Shown piece after piece: positions 1-6,831 of a stretch of DNA of 7,458 nt. Position numbers and translations under genes: made by a program. Each line of letters begins with the position of its first letter. Position 1 is the first letter of the stretch. The notes below the pieces were generated by a model. The model searched no databases and had not been told where the DNA came from. It saw only the letters and a program-made list of their open reading frames with translations. Source of the DNA: Deltaproteobacteria bacterium (GTDB lineage: Bacteria; Myxococcota_A; UBA9042; DTJE01); NCBI GenBank assembly GCA_016784945.1, contig JADHTP010000150.1:1-7458 (forward strand), given 5' to 3'.

Positions 1-1091
1 TCGCGGCCCTGGAGGGGGGCGTTGCCGCACTGGCCACGGCCAGCGGGCAGGCGGCCCAGTTCCTGGCACTCCATACCCTGTGTGAGGCCGGTGACAACAT
101 CGTGACGGCCAGTTCCCTCTCTGGCGGCACCTATAACCAGTTCAAGGTGGCTTTTTTGCGCATGGGCATCGACGTGAGGTTCGTTCGGGGCGACACCCCG
201 GAGGAATTCGCCCGCCTGGTTGACCAAAGGACCCGGGCGCTGTACGTGGAATCCATCGGCAATCCCGGGTTCACCATCCCGGATTTCGAGGCCCTGGCCA
301 CGCTGGCTCACGACAACGGCATACCCCTGGTGGTGGACAACACCTTCGGATGCGCAGGATACCTGTGCCGGCCCATCGATCATGGCGCCGACATCGTGGT
401 CCAGTCGGCGACCAAGTGGATCGGGGGCCATGGCACCTCCATAGGCGGCGTCATCGTGGACTCCGGCAGATTCGACTGGGGCAGCGGCAAGTTCACCGTG
501 TTCACCGAGCCATCACCGGGCTACCACGGACTGAAGTTCAACGAGGTGTTCGGCAAGGGTACGCCGTTCGGCAACATCGCCTTCATCATCCGGGCCCGCG
601 TCGAGGGTCTTCGGGACCTGGGACCGTGCCTGAGCCCCTTCAACGCCTTCCTCCTGCTGCAGGGTCTGGAAACCCTGTCCCTGCGGGTCCAGCGTCAGGC
701 CGACAACGCCATGGCCCTGGCACGGCGGCTCCAGTCGCACCCCGACGTGGAGTGGGTCAGCTACCCGGGGCTCGATACCCATCCGTACCATGACAGCGCA
801 CGCAAATACCTGCACAACGGATTCGGATGTGTCCTGTGTTTCGGGATCAAGGGGGGCATGGAATCGGGCAGGCGGTTCATCAACAGCGTCCGCCTGGCCA
901 GTCACCTGGCCAACGTGGGTGACGCGAAGACCCTGGTGATTCACCCGGCCTCCACCACCCACCAGCAGCTCTCGGAAACGGAACGGACCGCATCCGGGGT
1001 GACCGACGAGATGGTCCGCGTGTCCGTGGGTATCGAGCACATCGACGACATCGTGGAGGATTTCGAGGGCGCATTCTCCAAAGCAGTGTAG
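1..1091 (+). CDS. metY: O-acetylhomoserine sulfhydrylase (5'-truncated by window edge)
   Basis: PLP-dependent enzyme of the Cys/Met-metabolism family. It condenses O-acetylhomoserine with sulfide to give homocysteine, in the cytoplasm. The open frame runs from base 3 with no start codon that fits the family: the first visible residues, AALEGGVAALATASGQAAQF, already belong to the conserved core, so about 65-70 N-terminal residues of a usual ~430 lie outside the window. The GTG at 102 is internal. Visible landmarks are the cofactor aspartate in VVDNTFG (codon 336-338), the PLP-binding lysine in SATKWIGGHG (codon 414-416), the sulfhydrylase-type stretch TEPSPGYHGLKF, and the C-terminal ANVGDAKTLVIHPASTTH with the arginine-bearing MVRVSVGIEH. 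The long GYHGL-type insert and the SIGNP motif favour O-acetylhomoserine sulfhydrylase over cystathionine gamma-synthase. It is followed after 12 nt by metX, so the two are almost certainly co-transcribed. Any promoter or riboswitch would lie upstream of the window. Confidence 0.95.
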   Translation, partial: AALEGGVAALATASGQAAQFLALHTLCEAGDNIVTASSLSGGTYNQFKVAFLRMGIDVRFVRGDTPEEFARLVDQRTRALYVESIGNPGFTIPDFEALATLAHDNGIPLVVDNTFGCAGYLCRPIDHGADIVVQSATKWIGGHGTSIGGVIVDSGRFDWGSGKFTVFTEPSPGYHGLKFNEVFGKGTPFGNIAFIIRARVEGLRDLGPCLSPFNAFLLLQGLETLSLRVQRQADNAMALARRLQSHPDVEWVSYPGLDTHPYHDSARKYLHNGFGCVLCFGIKGGMESGRRFINSVRLASHLANVGDAKTLVIHPASTTHQQLSETERTASGVTDEMVRVSVGIEHIDDIVEDFEGAFSKAV

Positions 1092-1103
1092 AATCTCACC
1101 GCC

Positions 1104-2165
1104 ATGGACAAACTCGCCAGACTGATCTCCCCCAGCACACTCACCTTCCGGTCCGATGAGCCGTTCAACCTGGAATCGGGCGGGACCCTGCCGTCCATCC
1201 GCGTCGCCTACCGCACCTGGGGGCGGTTGACGCCCGACCGTGACAACGCCGTGGTGGTCTGCCATGCCCTCACCGGCTCCGCGGACGTGGACGAGTGGTG
1301 GCCACGGATGCTGGGTCCGGGCAAGGCCCTCGACCCCGACTCCGATTTCATCCTTTGCGCGAACATTCTGGGCGGATGCTACGGCAGCACGGGACCCACC
1401 ACCATTGATCCGGCCACGGGTCTGCCTTTCGGACCCGATTTTCCCCCGGTCACCGTGCGGGACATGGTCCGGGCCCAGCGCCTCCTCCTGGACTCGCTGG
1501 GCGTGACCCGGGTCCGTGTGGTGCTCGGCGGTTCTTTGGGGGGCATGCAGACCCTGGAGTGGGCCATCCTGTGCCCCGACCTGGTGGAAACCATCGTCCC
1601 CATCGCCACCTCAAGCCGACATTCACCCTGGTGTATCGGCCTCTCGGAAGCCCAACGGCAGGCCATCATGGCCGATGGGGACTGGAACGAGGGGCGCTAT
1701 TCGCCCGGACATCCGCCGACCGCCGGCCTGGGCGCCGCCCGCATGATGGCCATGTGCTCCTACCGCAGCTGGCCCGGTTTCCAACACCGCTTCGGACGAA
1801 GACGCCAGGAAGGACGCGCCGATGTCTTCCAGGTGGAAAGCTACCTGAGGTACCAGGGACTCAAGCTGAACAACCGTTTCGACGCCAACACCTACGTCGC
1901 CCTGACCCGCGCCATGGACAGCCACGACGTGTCCCGGGGTCGCAAGGACGCGGCCGGCGTGCTGAACGACATCCACCAGCCGGCGCTGGTGGTCACCATC
2001 GACAGCGACGTGCTCTATCCCACGCCGGAACAGCGGGAACTGGCCGACAACATGCCCGGCGCCCGGCTCTGCGTTCTGAATTCACCCCACGGGCATGATG
2101 CCTTCCTCATAGAAGTGGACGAGTTGGAGAGCAGGGTCCGGGAGTTCCGTCAGCGGTGCGGTTGA
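1104..2165 (+). CDS. metX: Homoserine O-acetyltransferase, alpha/beta-hydrolase type
   Basis: Transfers an acyl group, normally acetyl from acetyl-CoA, to the hydroxyl of homoserine, making the substrate that MetY sulfhydrylates. The 353 residues are a usual family length (350-380). The fold signature is clear: Ser144 in the nucleophile elbow GGSLGGMQ, Asp302 in TIDSDVLYP and His331 in SPHGHDAFL form the expected catalytic triad. Further family motifs are HALTGSADV (54-62), ILGGCYGSTGP (88-98), PIATSSRHSPW (166-176) and SYRSWPGFQHRFGR (219-232). The ATG at 1104 is the earliest possible start because metY's TAG closes this same frame four codons upstream. No Shine-Dalgarno sequence is evident, so translation may rely on reinitiation after metY. 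Some MetX homologues use succinyl-CoA instead. The sequence does not settle the donor, but the adjacent sulfhydrylase favours acetyl. Confidence 0.95.
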   Translation: MDKLARLISPSTLTFRSDEPFNLESGGTLPSIRVAYRTWGRLTPDRDNAVVVCHALTGSADVDEWWPRMLGPGKALDPDSDFILCANILGGCYGSTGPTTIDPATGLPFGPDFPPVTVRDMVRAQRLLLDSLGVTRVRVVLGGSLGGMQTLEWAILCPDLVETIVPIATSSRHSPWCIGLSEAQRQAIMADGDWNEGRYSPGHPPTAGLGAARMMAMCSYRSWPGFQHRFGRRRQEGRADVFQVESYLRYQGLKLNNRFDANTYVALTRAMDSHDVSRGRKDAAGVLNDIHQPALVVTIDSDVLYPTPEQRELADNMPGARLCVLNSPHGHDAFLIEVDELESRVREFRQRCG

Positions 2166-2175
2166 ACCCGCCCAC

Positions 2176-2180
2176 GGAGG
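2176..2180 (+). promoter_or_regulatory. Ribosome binding site of the aldehyde dehydrogenase gene
   Basis: GGAGG lies 4 nt before the ATG at 2185, inside the 19-nt gap after metX. It is much stronger than anything in front of metX, and it supports both the chosen start and independent translation of the third gene of the block. Confidence 0.8.
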
Positions 2181-2184
2181 AATC

Positions 2185-3594
2185 ATGTCCAAGGATACGG
2201 ACGCCATGAAGGAAATCCTGGAGCGACAGCGCGAAGCCTTTCTGACGGCCCCGGCGCCTGACGTGGCCCAACGCCGTGAAGCCCTGGCCCGACTCGAAAA
2301 GGTCATCCGCAAACACCGCGACGATTTCTGCGATGCCATATCCAGCGACTTCGGTAACCGGTCCCGTCACGAAACCGTTGCGGCCGAGCTGTTCCTCGTC
2401 TTGGAATCCATACGACAGGCCCGTTCCAAGGTCCGCAAGTGGACGGCATCGGAACGCCGGCCAACTTCCCTGGCCTTTCTGCCCGGCCGTTCCATGATCA
2501 TGTATCAGCCCCTGGGTTGCGTGGGTGTCATTTCCCCCTGGAATTACCCGGTTCAACTGGCACTGGGCCCCATGACCGGCGCCCTGGCGGCGGGCAACCG
2601 CATCATGCTGAAACCTTCCGAACTGACACCGCTGACTTCCGAGCTTCTGAAGCAGTCCCTTGGCGAGGTCTTCGGCGAGGAGGAGATCGCCGTGGTCACC
2701 GGTGGTCCGGAGGTGGGTCGGGCCTTCAGCGGTCTGCCCTTCGACCACCTGTTGTTCACCGGCGCGCCCAGCATCGGCAGCCTGGTCATGAAGGCGGCCT
2801 CGGTCAACCTGGTGCCGGTGACCCTCGAACTGGGGGGCAAATCCCCGGCCATCGTGGCGCCGGATTACAGCCTGGGCCGCGCTGCGAACGCCATTGCCTT
2901 CGGCAAGCTGTTCAACGCCGGCCAGACCTGCATCGAGCCGGACTATGCCTTTGTTCCTGCGGGGACACGAGACTCCTTCGTGGAACACGTGCGCCGACAG
3001 GTGGCCGCCATGTACCCGACCCTGGCGGACAATCCCGACTACACCAGCATCATCAGCGATCGCCATTTCGCGCGCATCACGGCCCTGGTGGAAGACGCCC
3101 GCTCCAAGGGAGCCCGGATCATCGAGTTGAATCCCGCTTCGGAAGACCTGTCCGGTACGGGAAAGATGGTGCCTCTCGTCGTGCTGGACGTGACCGAAGA
3201 CATGGCCCTGATGCAGGAAGAGATCTTCGGTCCCGTACTGCCGATCATGGAATACGAGAGGGAGGCCGACGCCATCGACTACGTTCAGCGGCATCCCAGA
3301 CCCCTGGCCCTGTACTATTTCAGCGACGATCGGACCTCGGTGGAGAACATGCTGAGCCGGACCATTTCCGGCGGTGTGTCCGTGAACGACACATTCCTGC
3401 ACGTGGCCCAGGAAGAACTGCCCTTCGGGGGCGTGGGCACCAGCGGCATGGGCTGTTACCACGGTGAGTACGGATTCAGAACCTTCAGCCACAGAAAGAG
3501 CGTGTTCTTTCAACGCCGACCCAATGCGATCGACCTCGTCCGTCCTCCCTATGGCGGCACCATCGACAAGCTGATGAAACTGTTGATTGGATAG
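2185..3594 (+). CDS. NAD(P)-dependent aldehyde dehydrogenase, coniferyl-aldehyde-dehydrogenase type
   Basis: Cytoplasmic enzyme that oxidises an aldehyde to the carboxylate with NAD(P)+. The 469 residues match the shorter class-3-like ALDHs, which lack the long N-terminal arm of the ~500-residue forms. Landmarks in order are SPWNYP with Asn120, the cofactor-site lysine in LKPSE (Lys143), the Rossmann-type FTGAPSIG (191-198), the general-base Glu215 in LELGGKSP, the nucleophile Cys249 in AGQTCIEPDY, EEIFGPVLP with Glu346, and ELPFGGVGTSGMG near the C-terminus. The GQTC(I)xPDY pattern and the tail with FSHRKSVF resemble coniferyl aldehyde dehydrogenases (CalB-like) and fatty/long-chain ALDHs. 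The true substrate cannot be read from sequence. The gene follows metX by 19 nt with its own strong GGAGG, so it probably shares the transcript. No known step of methionine synthesis needs it. It ends 16 nt from the convergent symporter gene. Confidence 0.9.
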   Translation: MSKDTDAMKEILERQREAFLTAPAPDVAQRREALARLEKVIRKHRDDFCDAISSDFGNRSRHETVAAELFLVLESIRQARSKVRKWTASERRPTSLAFLPGRSMIMYQPLGCVGVISPWNYPVQLALGPMTGALAAGNRIMLKPSELTPLTSELLKQSLGEVFGEEEIAVVTGGPEVGRAFSGLPFDHLLFTGAPSIGSLVMKAASVNLVPVTLELGGKSPAIVAPDYSLGRAANAIAFGKLFNAGQTCIEPDYAFVPAGTRDSFVEHVRRQVAAMYPTLADNPDYTSIISDRHFARITALVEDARSKGARIIELNPASEDLSGTGKMVPLVVLDVTEDMALMQEEIFGPVLPIMEYEREADAIDYVQRHPRPLALYYFSDDRTSVENMLSRTISGGVSVNDTFLHVAQEELPFGGVGTSGMGCYHGEYGFRTFSHRKSVFFQRRPNAIDLVRPPYGGTIDKLMKLLIG

Positions 3595-3610
3595 GACGCC
3601 CGAGACAGGC

Positions 3611-4984
3611 TCACCCTGATACCCGACCCATGAGCAGGGCCCCCAGCACCAGGAGGATGGCCAGGGGGGCCACCACCCGCACCAGGAAATTCCAGACCTT
3701 GAAGAGCCCCGGGCTGAACTCGCCGAGTTCTTCCTTCTTTTCCTCCGTCGTGAGGACCCATCCCACGAAGAACGAGATGAGAATCCCCCCGATGGGCAGG
3801 GCCAGGTTGGCACAGAAGAAGTCGAACAGGTCGAACACGGTACGGTCCAGCACCGTGAAGCCCGCCAGGAGATTGAAGGACAGGGCGCAGGGCACGCCCA
3901 CGGCAAAGATGATGGTCCCGGCCGTGATAACCGCATTGCGGCGAAGCATCTTCTTTTCGTCGATGAGGTAGCTGCTGACCACCTCGAGAAGCGACACCGC
4001 CGAGGTCAGGGCCGCGAAGGACACCAGAACATAGAAGATCACGGACATCCAGCGGCCCCCTTCCATTTTCAGGAAGATGGCCGGGATCGCGGTGAAGAGG
4101 TTGCCGATCCCCCCGGACTCCATGACCAGGCCGAATGAGAAGATGCTCCCGAAAATCACCACGCTGGCGCACAGGGCCACGAACACGTCCAGGCCGGCGA
4201 TGGCCACGCAGGCCAGGCCGATGTTGGCCTTGCGGGGCAGGTAGCTGCCATAGGTGAGCAGTGCTCCCATTCCCAGCGACAGGCTGAAGAACGCCTGCCC
4301 CAGGGCCCAGAGCACCATGTCCAGGTCCAGGTTGGCGAAGTCCGGCAGGAAAAGGAAACGCATGGCCTTGCCGCCGCCGGGCAGGGTGAAAACCCGGACC
4401 ACCAGGATCAGCAACATGAGCAACAGCAGGGGCATGAGGATGCGGTTCCATCGCTCGATGCCCTTGGATACGCCGCCAATCACCACCAGCACCGAAAAGA
4501 CCATGAACACGAAGAACCAGGCCACCTGCTTGACCGGGTTGGACACGAAGTCGTCGAACATCTGCACCGGGTCATTGCCTGCGAAGTCCCAGGCAACGGA
4601 CTTCACCACGTATTCCATGGTCCACCCGGCCACCACCGCGTAATAGGACAGGATCAGGAACCCGGCCAGAAGGCCCAGAAATCCCGTGAGACGCCAGGGG
4701 GACGCGGGACGCAATGCCCGGAAGGAGCCCACGGGATTGAGCCGCCCCCGACGGCCGATGAGGACCTCCGCGATCATCACGGGCAGTCCCACCAGCGCCA
4801 CGCACAGCAGGTAGATCAGGACGAAGCCCCCGGCCCCGCCCTGCTCGGGATCCTCGCCGCCGAAACGATAGGTGAGATAGGGAAACTTCCACAGGTTGCC
4901 CAGGCCCACAGCCGAACCCGCCGCCGCAAGGATGAAACCCAGCCGGTTGCCCCACGCGCCTCGACCCTGCGTCTCCTGTGTCAT
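3611..4984 (-). CDS. Sodium-dependent amino acid transporter, NSS/SNF family
   Basis: Inner-membrane Na+-coupled symporter of the neurotransmitter:sodium symporter family (relatives LeuT, MhsT, TnaT), probably importing an amino acid. With the ATG at 4984 it has 457 residues and I count 11 hydrophobic segments, the layout of MhsT-like bacterial members. TM1 carries the unwound ion/substrate motif GSAVGLGNLWKFPYL. TM5 begins with a G-X9-P pattern (Gly in VSKGIERW to Pro in RILMP). TM6 has FSLSLGMGALLTYGSYL and TM8 has SFAALTSAVSLLE with the Thr-Ser pair of the sodium site. An aspartate opens TM7 (GLDVFVAL), where acidic residues in bacterial members stand in for chloride. A longer frame opens at a TTG (5002) overlapping the upstream stop. 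I prefer the ATG because GGGGAGG precedes it and NSS N-termini are short. It is the second gene after the AGCS symporter. The substrate is not predictable from sequence. Confidence 0.92.
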   Translation of the reverse strand: MTQETQGRGAWGNRLGFILAAAGSAVGLGNLWKFPYLTYRFGGEDPEQGGAGGFVLIYLLCVALVGLPVMIAEVLIGRRGRLNPVGSFRALRPASPWRLTGFLGLLAGFLILSYYAVVAGWTMEYVVKSVAWDFAGNDPVQMFDDFVSNPVKQVAWFFVFMVFSVLVVIGGVSKGIERWNRILMPLLLLMLLILVVRVFTLPGGGKAMRFLFLPDFANLDLDMVLWALGQAFFSLSLGMGALLTYGSYLPRKANIGLACVAIAGLDVFVALCASVVIFGSIFSFGLVMESGGIGNLFTAIPAIFLKMEGGRWMSVIFYVLVSFAALTSAVSLLEVVSSYLIDEKKMLRRNAVITAGTIIFAVGVPCALSFNLLAGFTVLDRTVFDLFDFFCANLALPIGGILISFFVGWVLTTEEKKEELGEFSPGLFKVWNFLVRVVAPLAILLVLGALLMGRVSG

Positions 4985-4987
4985 GGT

Positions 4988-4994
4988 CCTCCCC
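4988..4994 (-). promoter_or_regulatory. Ribosome binding site deciding the NSS transporter start
   Basis: Read on the minus strand, GGGGAGG lies 3 nt before the ATG at 4984, in the short gap after the AGCS stop (4999). It would sit inside the coding sequence if the TTG at 5002 were used, so it favours the ATG. The spacing is slightly tight. Confidence 0.65.
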
Positions 4995-4998
4995 GGGG

Positions 4999-6693
4999 TC
5001 AACCGCCCCGATCAAACCGGTCCATCCGTTGGAAGTAGTCGTCCGAGTCCTTCTTCACCTGCCCCGACAGGATCATGATGGTGAAGAGGTTGGGAATGGC
5101 CATGAGGCCGAGGGCCGCGTCGCCGAATCCCCAGACCACCTCCAGGGCCACGACGGCGCCCAGGAAATGCATGGCGAGGAAAGCGACCCGGTAGGGCAGA
5201 ACGCCCTGTTCGCCGAACAGGTACTTGGCGGCGCGATCTCCGTAGTAGGACCAACTGATGGCCGTGGAGATGGCGAACAGGAACACCGCGATGGTCACCA
5301 GCAGGTTGCCGAAGGGGATGATGGGCGCCAGTCCCCGTTTGAACGAGGCGGCGGTCAGGGGTGACCCGTTCAGGAGGTTGCGTCCCTGCACAATAACGTC
5401 GTCACCGGGTATGGCCTGACCGGTCCCGTCTTCGAAGGTGACAATGCCTCCCGGCCCCACCCGCAGGAGTCCGTTCATTGGCGCGCCGCCCACCTCCAGG
5501 CGACAGTCGTCCATGATCGAATGGTTCCGCACCAGGCTGGTGGTCTGCAGGCGGCCCGACACCACCCGATCCTCGCCCTGGAAACGGTCGACATCCAGCA
5601 CCCCGCCGTTGGGCTGGACCTCGCTGCCCGCCATCACCACGGTGAGGGAACTCTTGGGCGTGAAGGTCACGGCATCGTCGTGTTTTTCGTCCCAGGTCCC
5701 CATGAGCACGATGATCAGCCCGGTCATGAAGCACACGACCACGGTGTCGATGAAAGGCTCCATGAGGGCCACGGCCCCCTCCCTGACCGGTTCGTCGGTC
5801 TTTGCCGCGGCATGGGCGATGGGGGCGCTGCCCTGGCCCGCCTCGTTGGAGAACAGCCCGCGCTTGACGCCCCAGGTCAGAGTGAAGATGAAGGTGGAAC
5901 CGGCGAACCCGCCGATCATTCCCGAGGTGGAAAAGGCCGATCCCACGATGGTGGCGACGGCTTCCGGGAGGGCCGGCAGGTTCAGGGCCACCACCAGGAG
6001 GCCGCACAGTACGTACAACCCGCCCATGAGGGGCACCAGTCGACTGGCCACGAGGCCGATGCGGCGGATGCCGCCGATGATGACCATGCCCACCAGCACC
6101 GTGGACACCAGGCCCGAGATCCAGTTGGGAATGCCGAAGTCGGACCGGAAGCTGTCCGCCATGGTGAAGGCCTGGATGGAGTTCCCCGATCCGAAAGACG
6201 ACACCACCGCGCAGGCGGCAAAGGTGACGGCAAGCCACTTCCACCGGGAACCGAAGGCCTTTTCGATGTAGTACATGGGTCCGCCGGACACGGACCCGTC
6301 TTCGTGGATCACCCGGTATTTCTGGGCCAGGGTGCACTCGGTGAACTTGGAGGCCATCCCGATGAAGCCGGTCACCCACAGCCAGAACACGGCGCCTGGA
6401 CCGCCGTAGTGGATGGCAGTGGCCACCCCGGCGATGTTTCCGATGCCCACGGTGGCGGAAAGGGCCGAAGAGAGGGCCTGGAAATGGGTGACGTCCCCGG
6501 CGTCGTCGGGATCGTCGTAGCGCCCCATCACGACACGGACGCTGTGACCCAGCCGCCTGACCTGAATGAAACCCATGCGGACGGTCAGGAACAGACCGGT
6601 GAACAGCAGCAGGATCACCATGAACGGCAGGGCGTCAGGCGTATTCCAGATCAGGCCGCTCAACCAGTCCACTGCCGCCTGCAGATCACCCAT
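4999..6693 (-). CDS. Alanine/glycine:cation symporter (AGCS family) with enlarged external loop
   Basis: Inner-membrane symporter that imports alanine or glycine with Na+ (relatives AlsT, DagA, YaaJ, AgcS). Family motifs are strong: TVGIGNIAGVATAIHYGGPG (81-100), SGGPMYYIEKAFG (136-148), GGIRRIGLVASRLVPLMGGLY (207-227), and WGVKRGLFSNEAGQGSAPIA (274-293) continuing to EPFIDT. About 11 membrane segments are visible. The arginine-rich stretch after TM1 (RMGFIQVRRLGHSVRVVMGR) puts that loop inside and the N-terminus outside. At 564 residues it is about 100 longer than usual. The excess is one block, about residues 334-445, between TM8 and TM9, on the external face by this topology. The ATG at 6693 is preceded by GAGGT 10 nt upstream and a promoter 30 nt upstream. 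It is the first gene of a probable two-gene operon with the NSS transporter. Family assignment is firm, while the exact substrate is inferred. Confidence 0.94.
   Translation of the reverse strand: MGDLQAAVDWLSGLIWNTPDALPFMVILLLFTGLFLTVRMGFIQVRRLGHSVRVVMGRYDDPDDAGDVTHFQALSSALSATVGIGNIAGVATAIHYGGPGAVFWLWVTGFIGMASKFTECTLAQKYRVIHEDGSVSGGPMYYIEKAFGSRWKWLAVTFAACAVVSSFGSGNSIQAFTMADSFRSDFGIPNWISGLVSTVLVGMVIIGGIRRIGLVASRLVPLMGGLYVLCGLLVVALNLPALPEAVATIVGSAFSTSGMIGGFAGSTFIFTLTWGVKRGLFSNEAGQGSAPIAHAAAKTDEPVREGAVALMEPFIDTVVVCFMTGLIIVLMGTWDEKHDDAVTFTPKSSLTVVMAGSEVQPNGGVLDVDRFQGEDRVVSGRLQTTSLVRNHSIMDDCRLEVGGAPMNGLLRVGPGGIVTFEDGTGQAIPGDDVIVQGRNLLNGSPLTAASFKRGLAPIIPFGNLLVTIAVFLFAISTAISWSYYGDRAAKYLFGEQGVLPYRVAFLAMHFLGAVVALEVVWGFGDAALGLMAIPNLFTIMILSGQVKKDSDDYFQRMDRFDRGG
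5359..5694 (-). other. About 110-residue soluble insertion in the AGCS symporter
   Basis: This is the part of the AGCS gene encoding about residues 334-445, between GTWDEK at the end of TM8 and LTAASFKRG, which is the usual loop sequence before TM9. In ordinary family members these two landmarks are nearly adjacent. The block is hydrophilic, acidic, has a single cysteine, and alternates short valine/isoleucine/leucine strands with Gly/Asn/Asp turns, so it looks like a small beta-rich domain. The frame and base composition are continuous with the flanks. I recognise no named domain. Boundaries are approximate. Confidence 0.75.
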
Positions 6694-6703
6694 GTTTCAC
6701 CGT

Positions 6704-6708
6704 ACCTC
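6704..6708 (-). promoter_or_regulatory. Ribosome binding site of the AGCS symporter gene
   Basis: GAGGT on the minus strand, 10 nt before the ATG at 6693. It is moderately good in sequence and at the long end of normal spacing, and it supports that start. Confidence 0.55.
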
Positions 6709-6722
6709 GCCGGAATCGGTGC

Positions 6723-6752
6723 ATTATGTCCCGAAGGGATCCACGGGGTCAA
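6723..6752 (-). promoter_or_regulatory. Sigma70-type promoter for the two-transporter operon
   Basis: On the minus strand a -35 box TTGACC (6752-6747, five of six consensus bases) and a -10 box CATAAT (6728-6723, five of six) are separated by 18 nt. Transcription would start near 6716, leaving a leader of about 22 nt that contains the GAGGT ribosome site. The spacer contains an interrupted palindrome, TCCC-GAA-GGGA in plus-strand reading (6729-6739), which could be an operator or chance. No terminator or other gene start intervenes before the AGCS gene. Confidence 0.65.
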
Positions 6753-6772
6753 GACGTGGGGGGGGAGGGGAA

Positions 6773-6795
6773 GTCAATAGTCCATAGTCAATAGT
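6773..6795. repeat. Heptanucleotide tandem repeat, about 3.3 units
   Basis: Units read GTCAATA, GTCCATA, GTCAATA followed by a partial GT. They sit about 20 nt beyond the -35 box of the transporter promoter, on its upstream side. The tract is AT-rich in an otherwise very GC-rich window. It could be a simple slippage repeat or a set of spaced protein-binding sites. Confidence 0.75.
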
Positions 6796-6807
6796 TGGTC
6801 TGCAGAA

Positions 6808-6831
6808 AACCTGGGGACAAACCTGGGGACA
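6808..6831. repeat. Perfect 12-bp tandem duplication
   Basis: AACCTGGGGACA occurs twice back to back (6808-6819 and 6820-6831). A third, inverted half-copy CCAGGTTT follows at 6836-6843. GGGGACA-type palindromic units are known near REP-associated tyrosine transposases in several proteobacteria, so this could be a remnant of such an element. That link is an inference and no transposase is visible. Confidence 0.75.

Noticed and set aside
102..104. GTG as the true start of metY
   Set aside because: The frame stays open to base 3 and encodes conserved sulfhydrylase core residues upstream of this codon, so the real start lies outside the window.
513..1265. Minus-strand open frame of 250 codons opposite metY/metX
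   Set aside because: It spans the junction of two clearly real plus-strand genes and shows no family motif. It is an antisense shadow.
3595..3610. Terminator between the convergent genes
   Set aside because: The gap is too short and contains no stem-loop or T run.
2107..3936. Long minus-strand open frame of 609 codons opposite the aldehyde dehydrogenase
   Set aside because: It runs antisense to a gene with full ALDH motifs and into another frame of the NSS gene. Its translation is low-complexity and rich in His/Gly/Gln/Arg, as expected for a shadow in GC-rich DNA.
5000..5002. TTG start for the NSS transporter, overlapping the AGCS stop as TTGA
   Set aside because: It is possible through translational coupling, but the ATG at 4984 has GGGGAGG in front and gives a more typical N-terminus.
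5521..6780. Plus-strand open frame of 419 codons opposite the AGCS gene
   Set aside because: Its product is dominated by Gly, His, Asp and Glu with no recognisable domain. The opposite strand encodes a well-conserved symporter, a ribosome site and a promoter.
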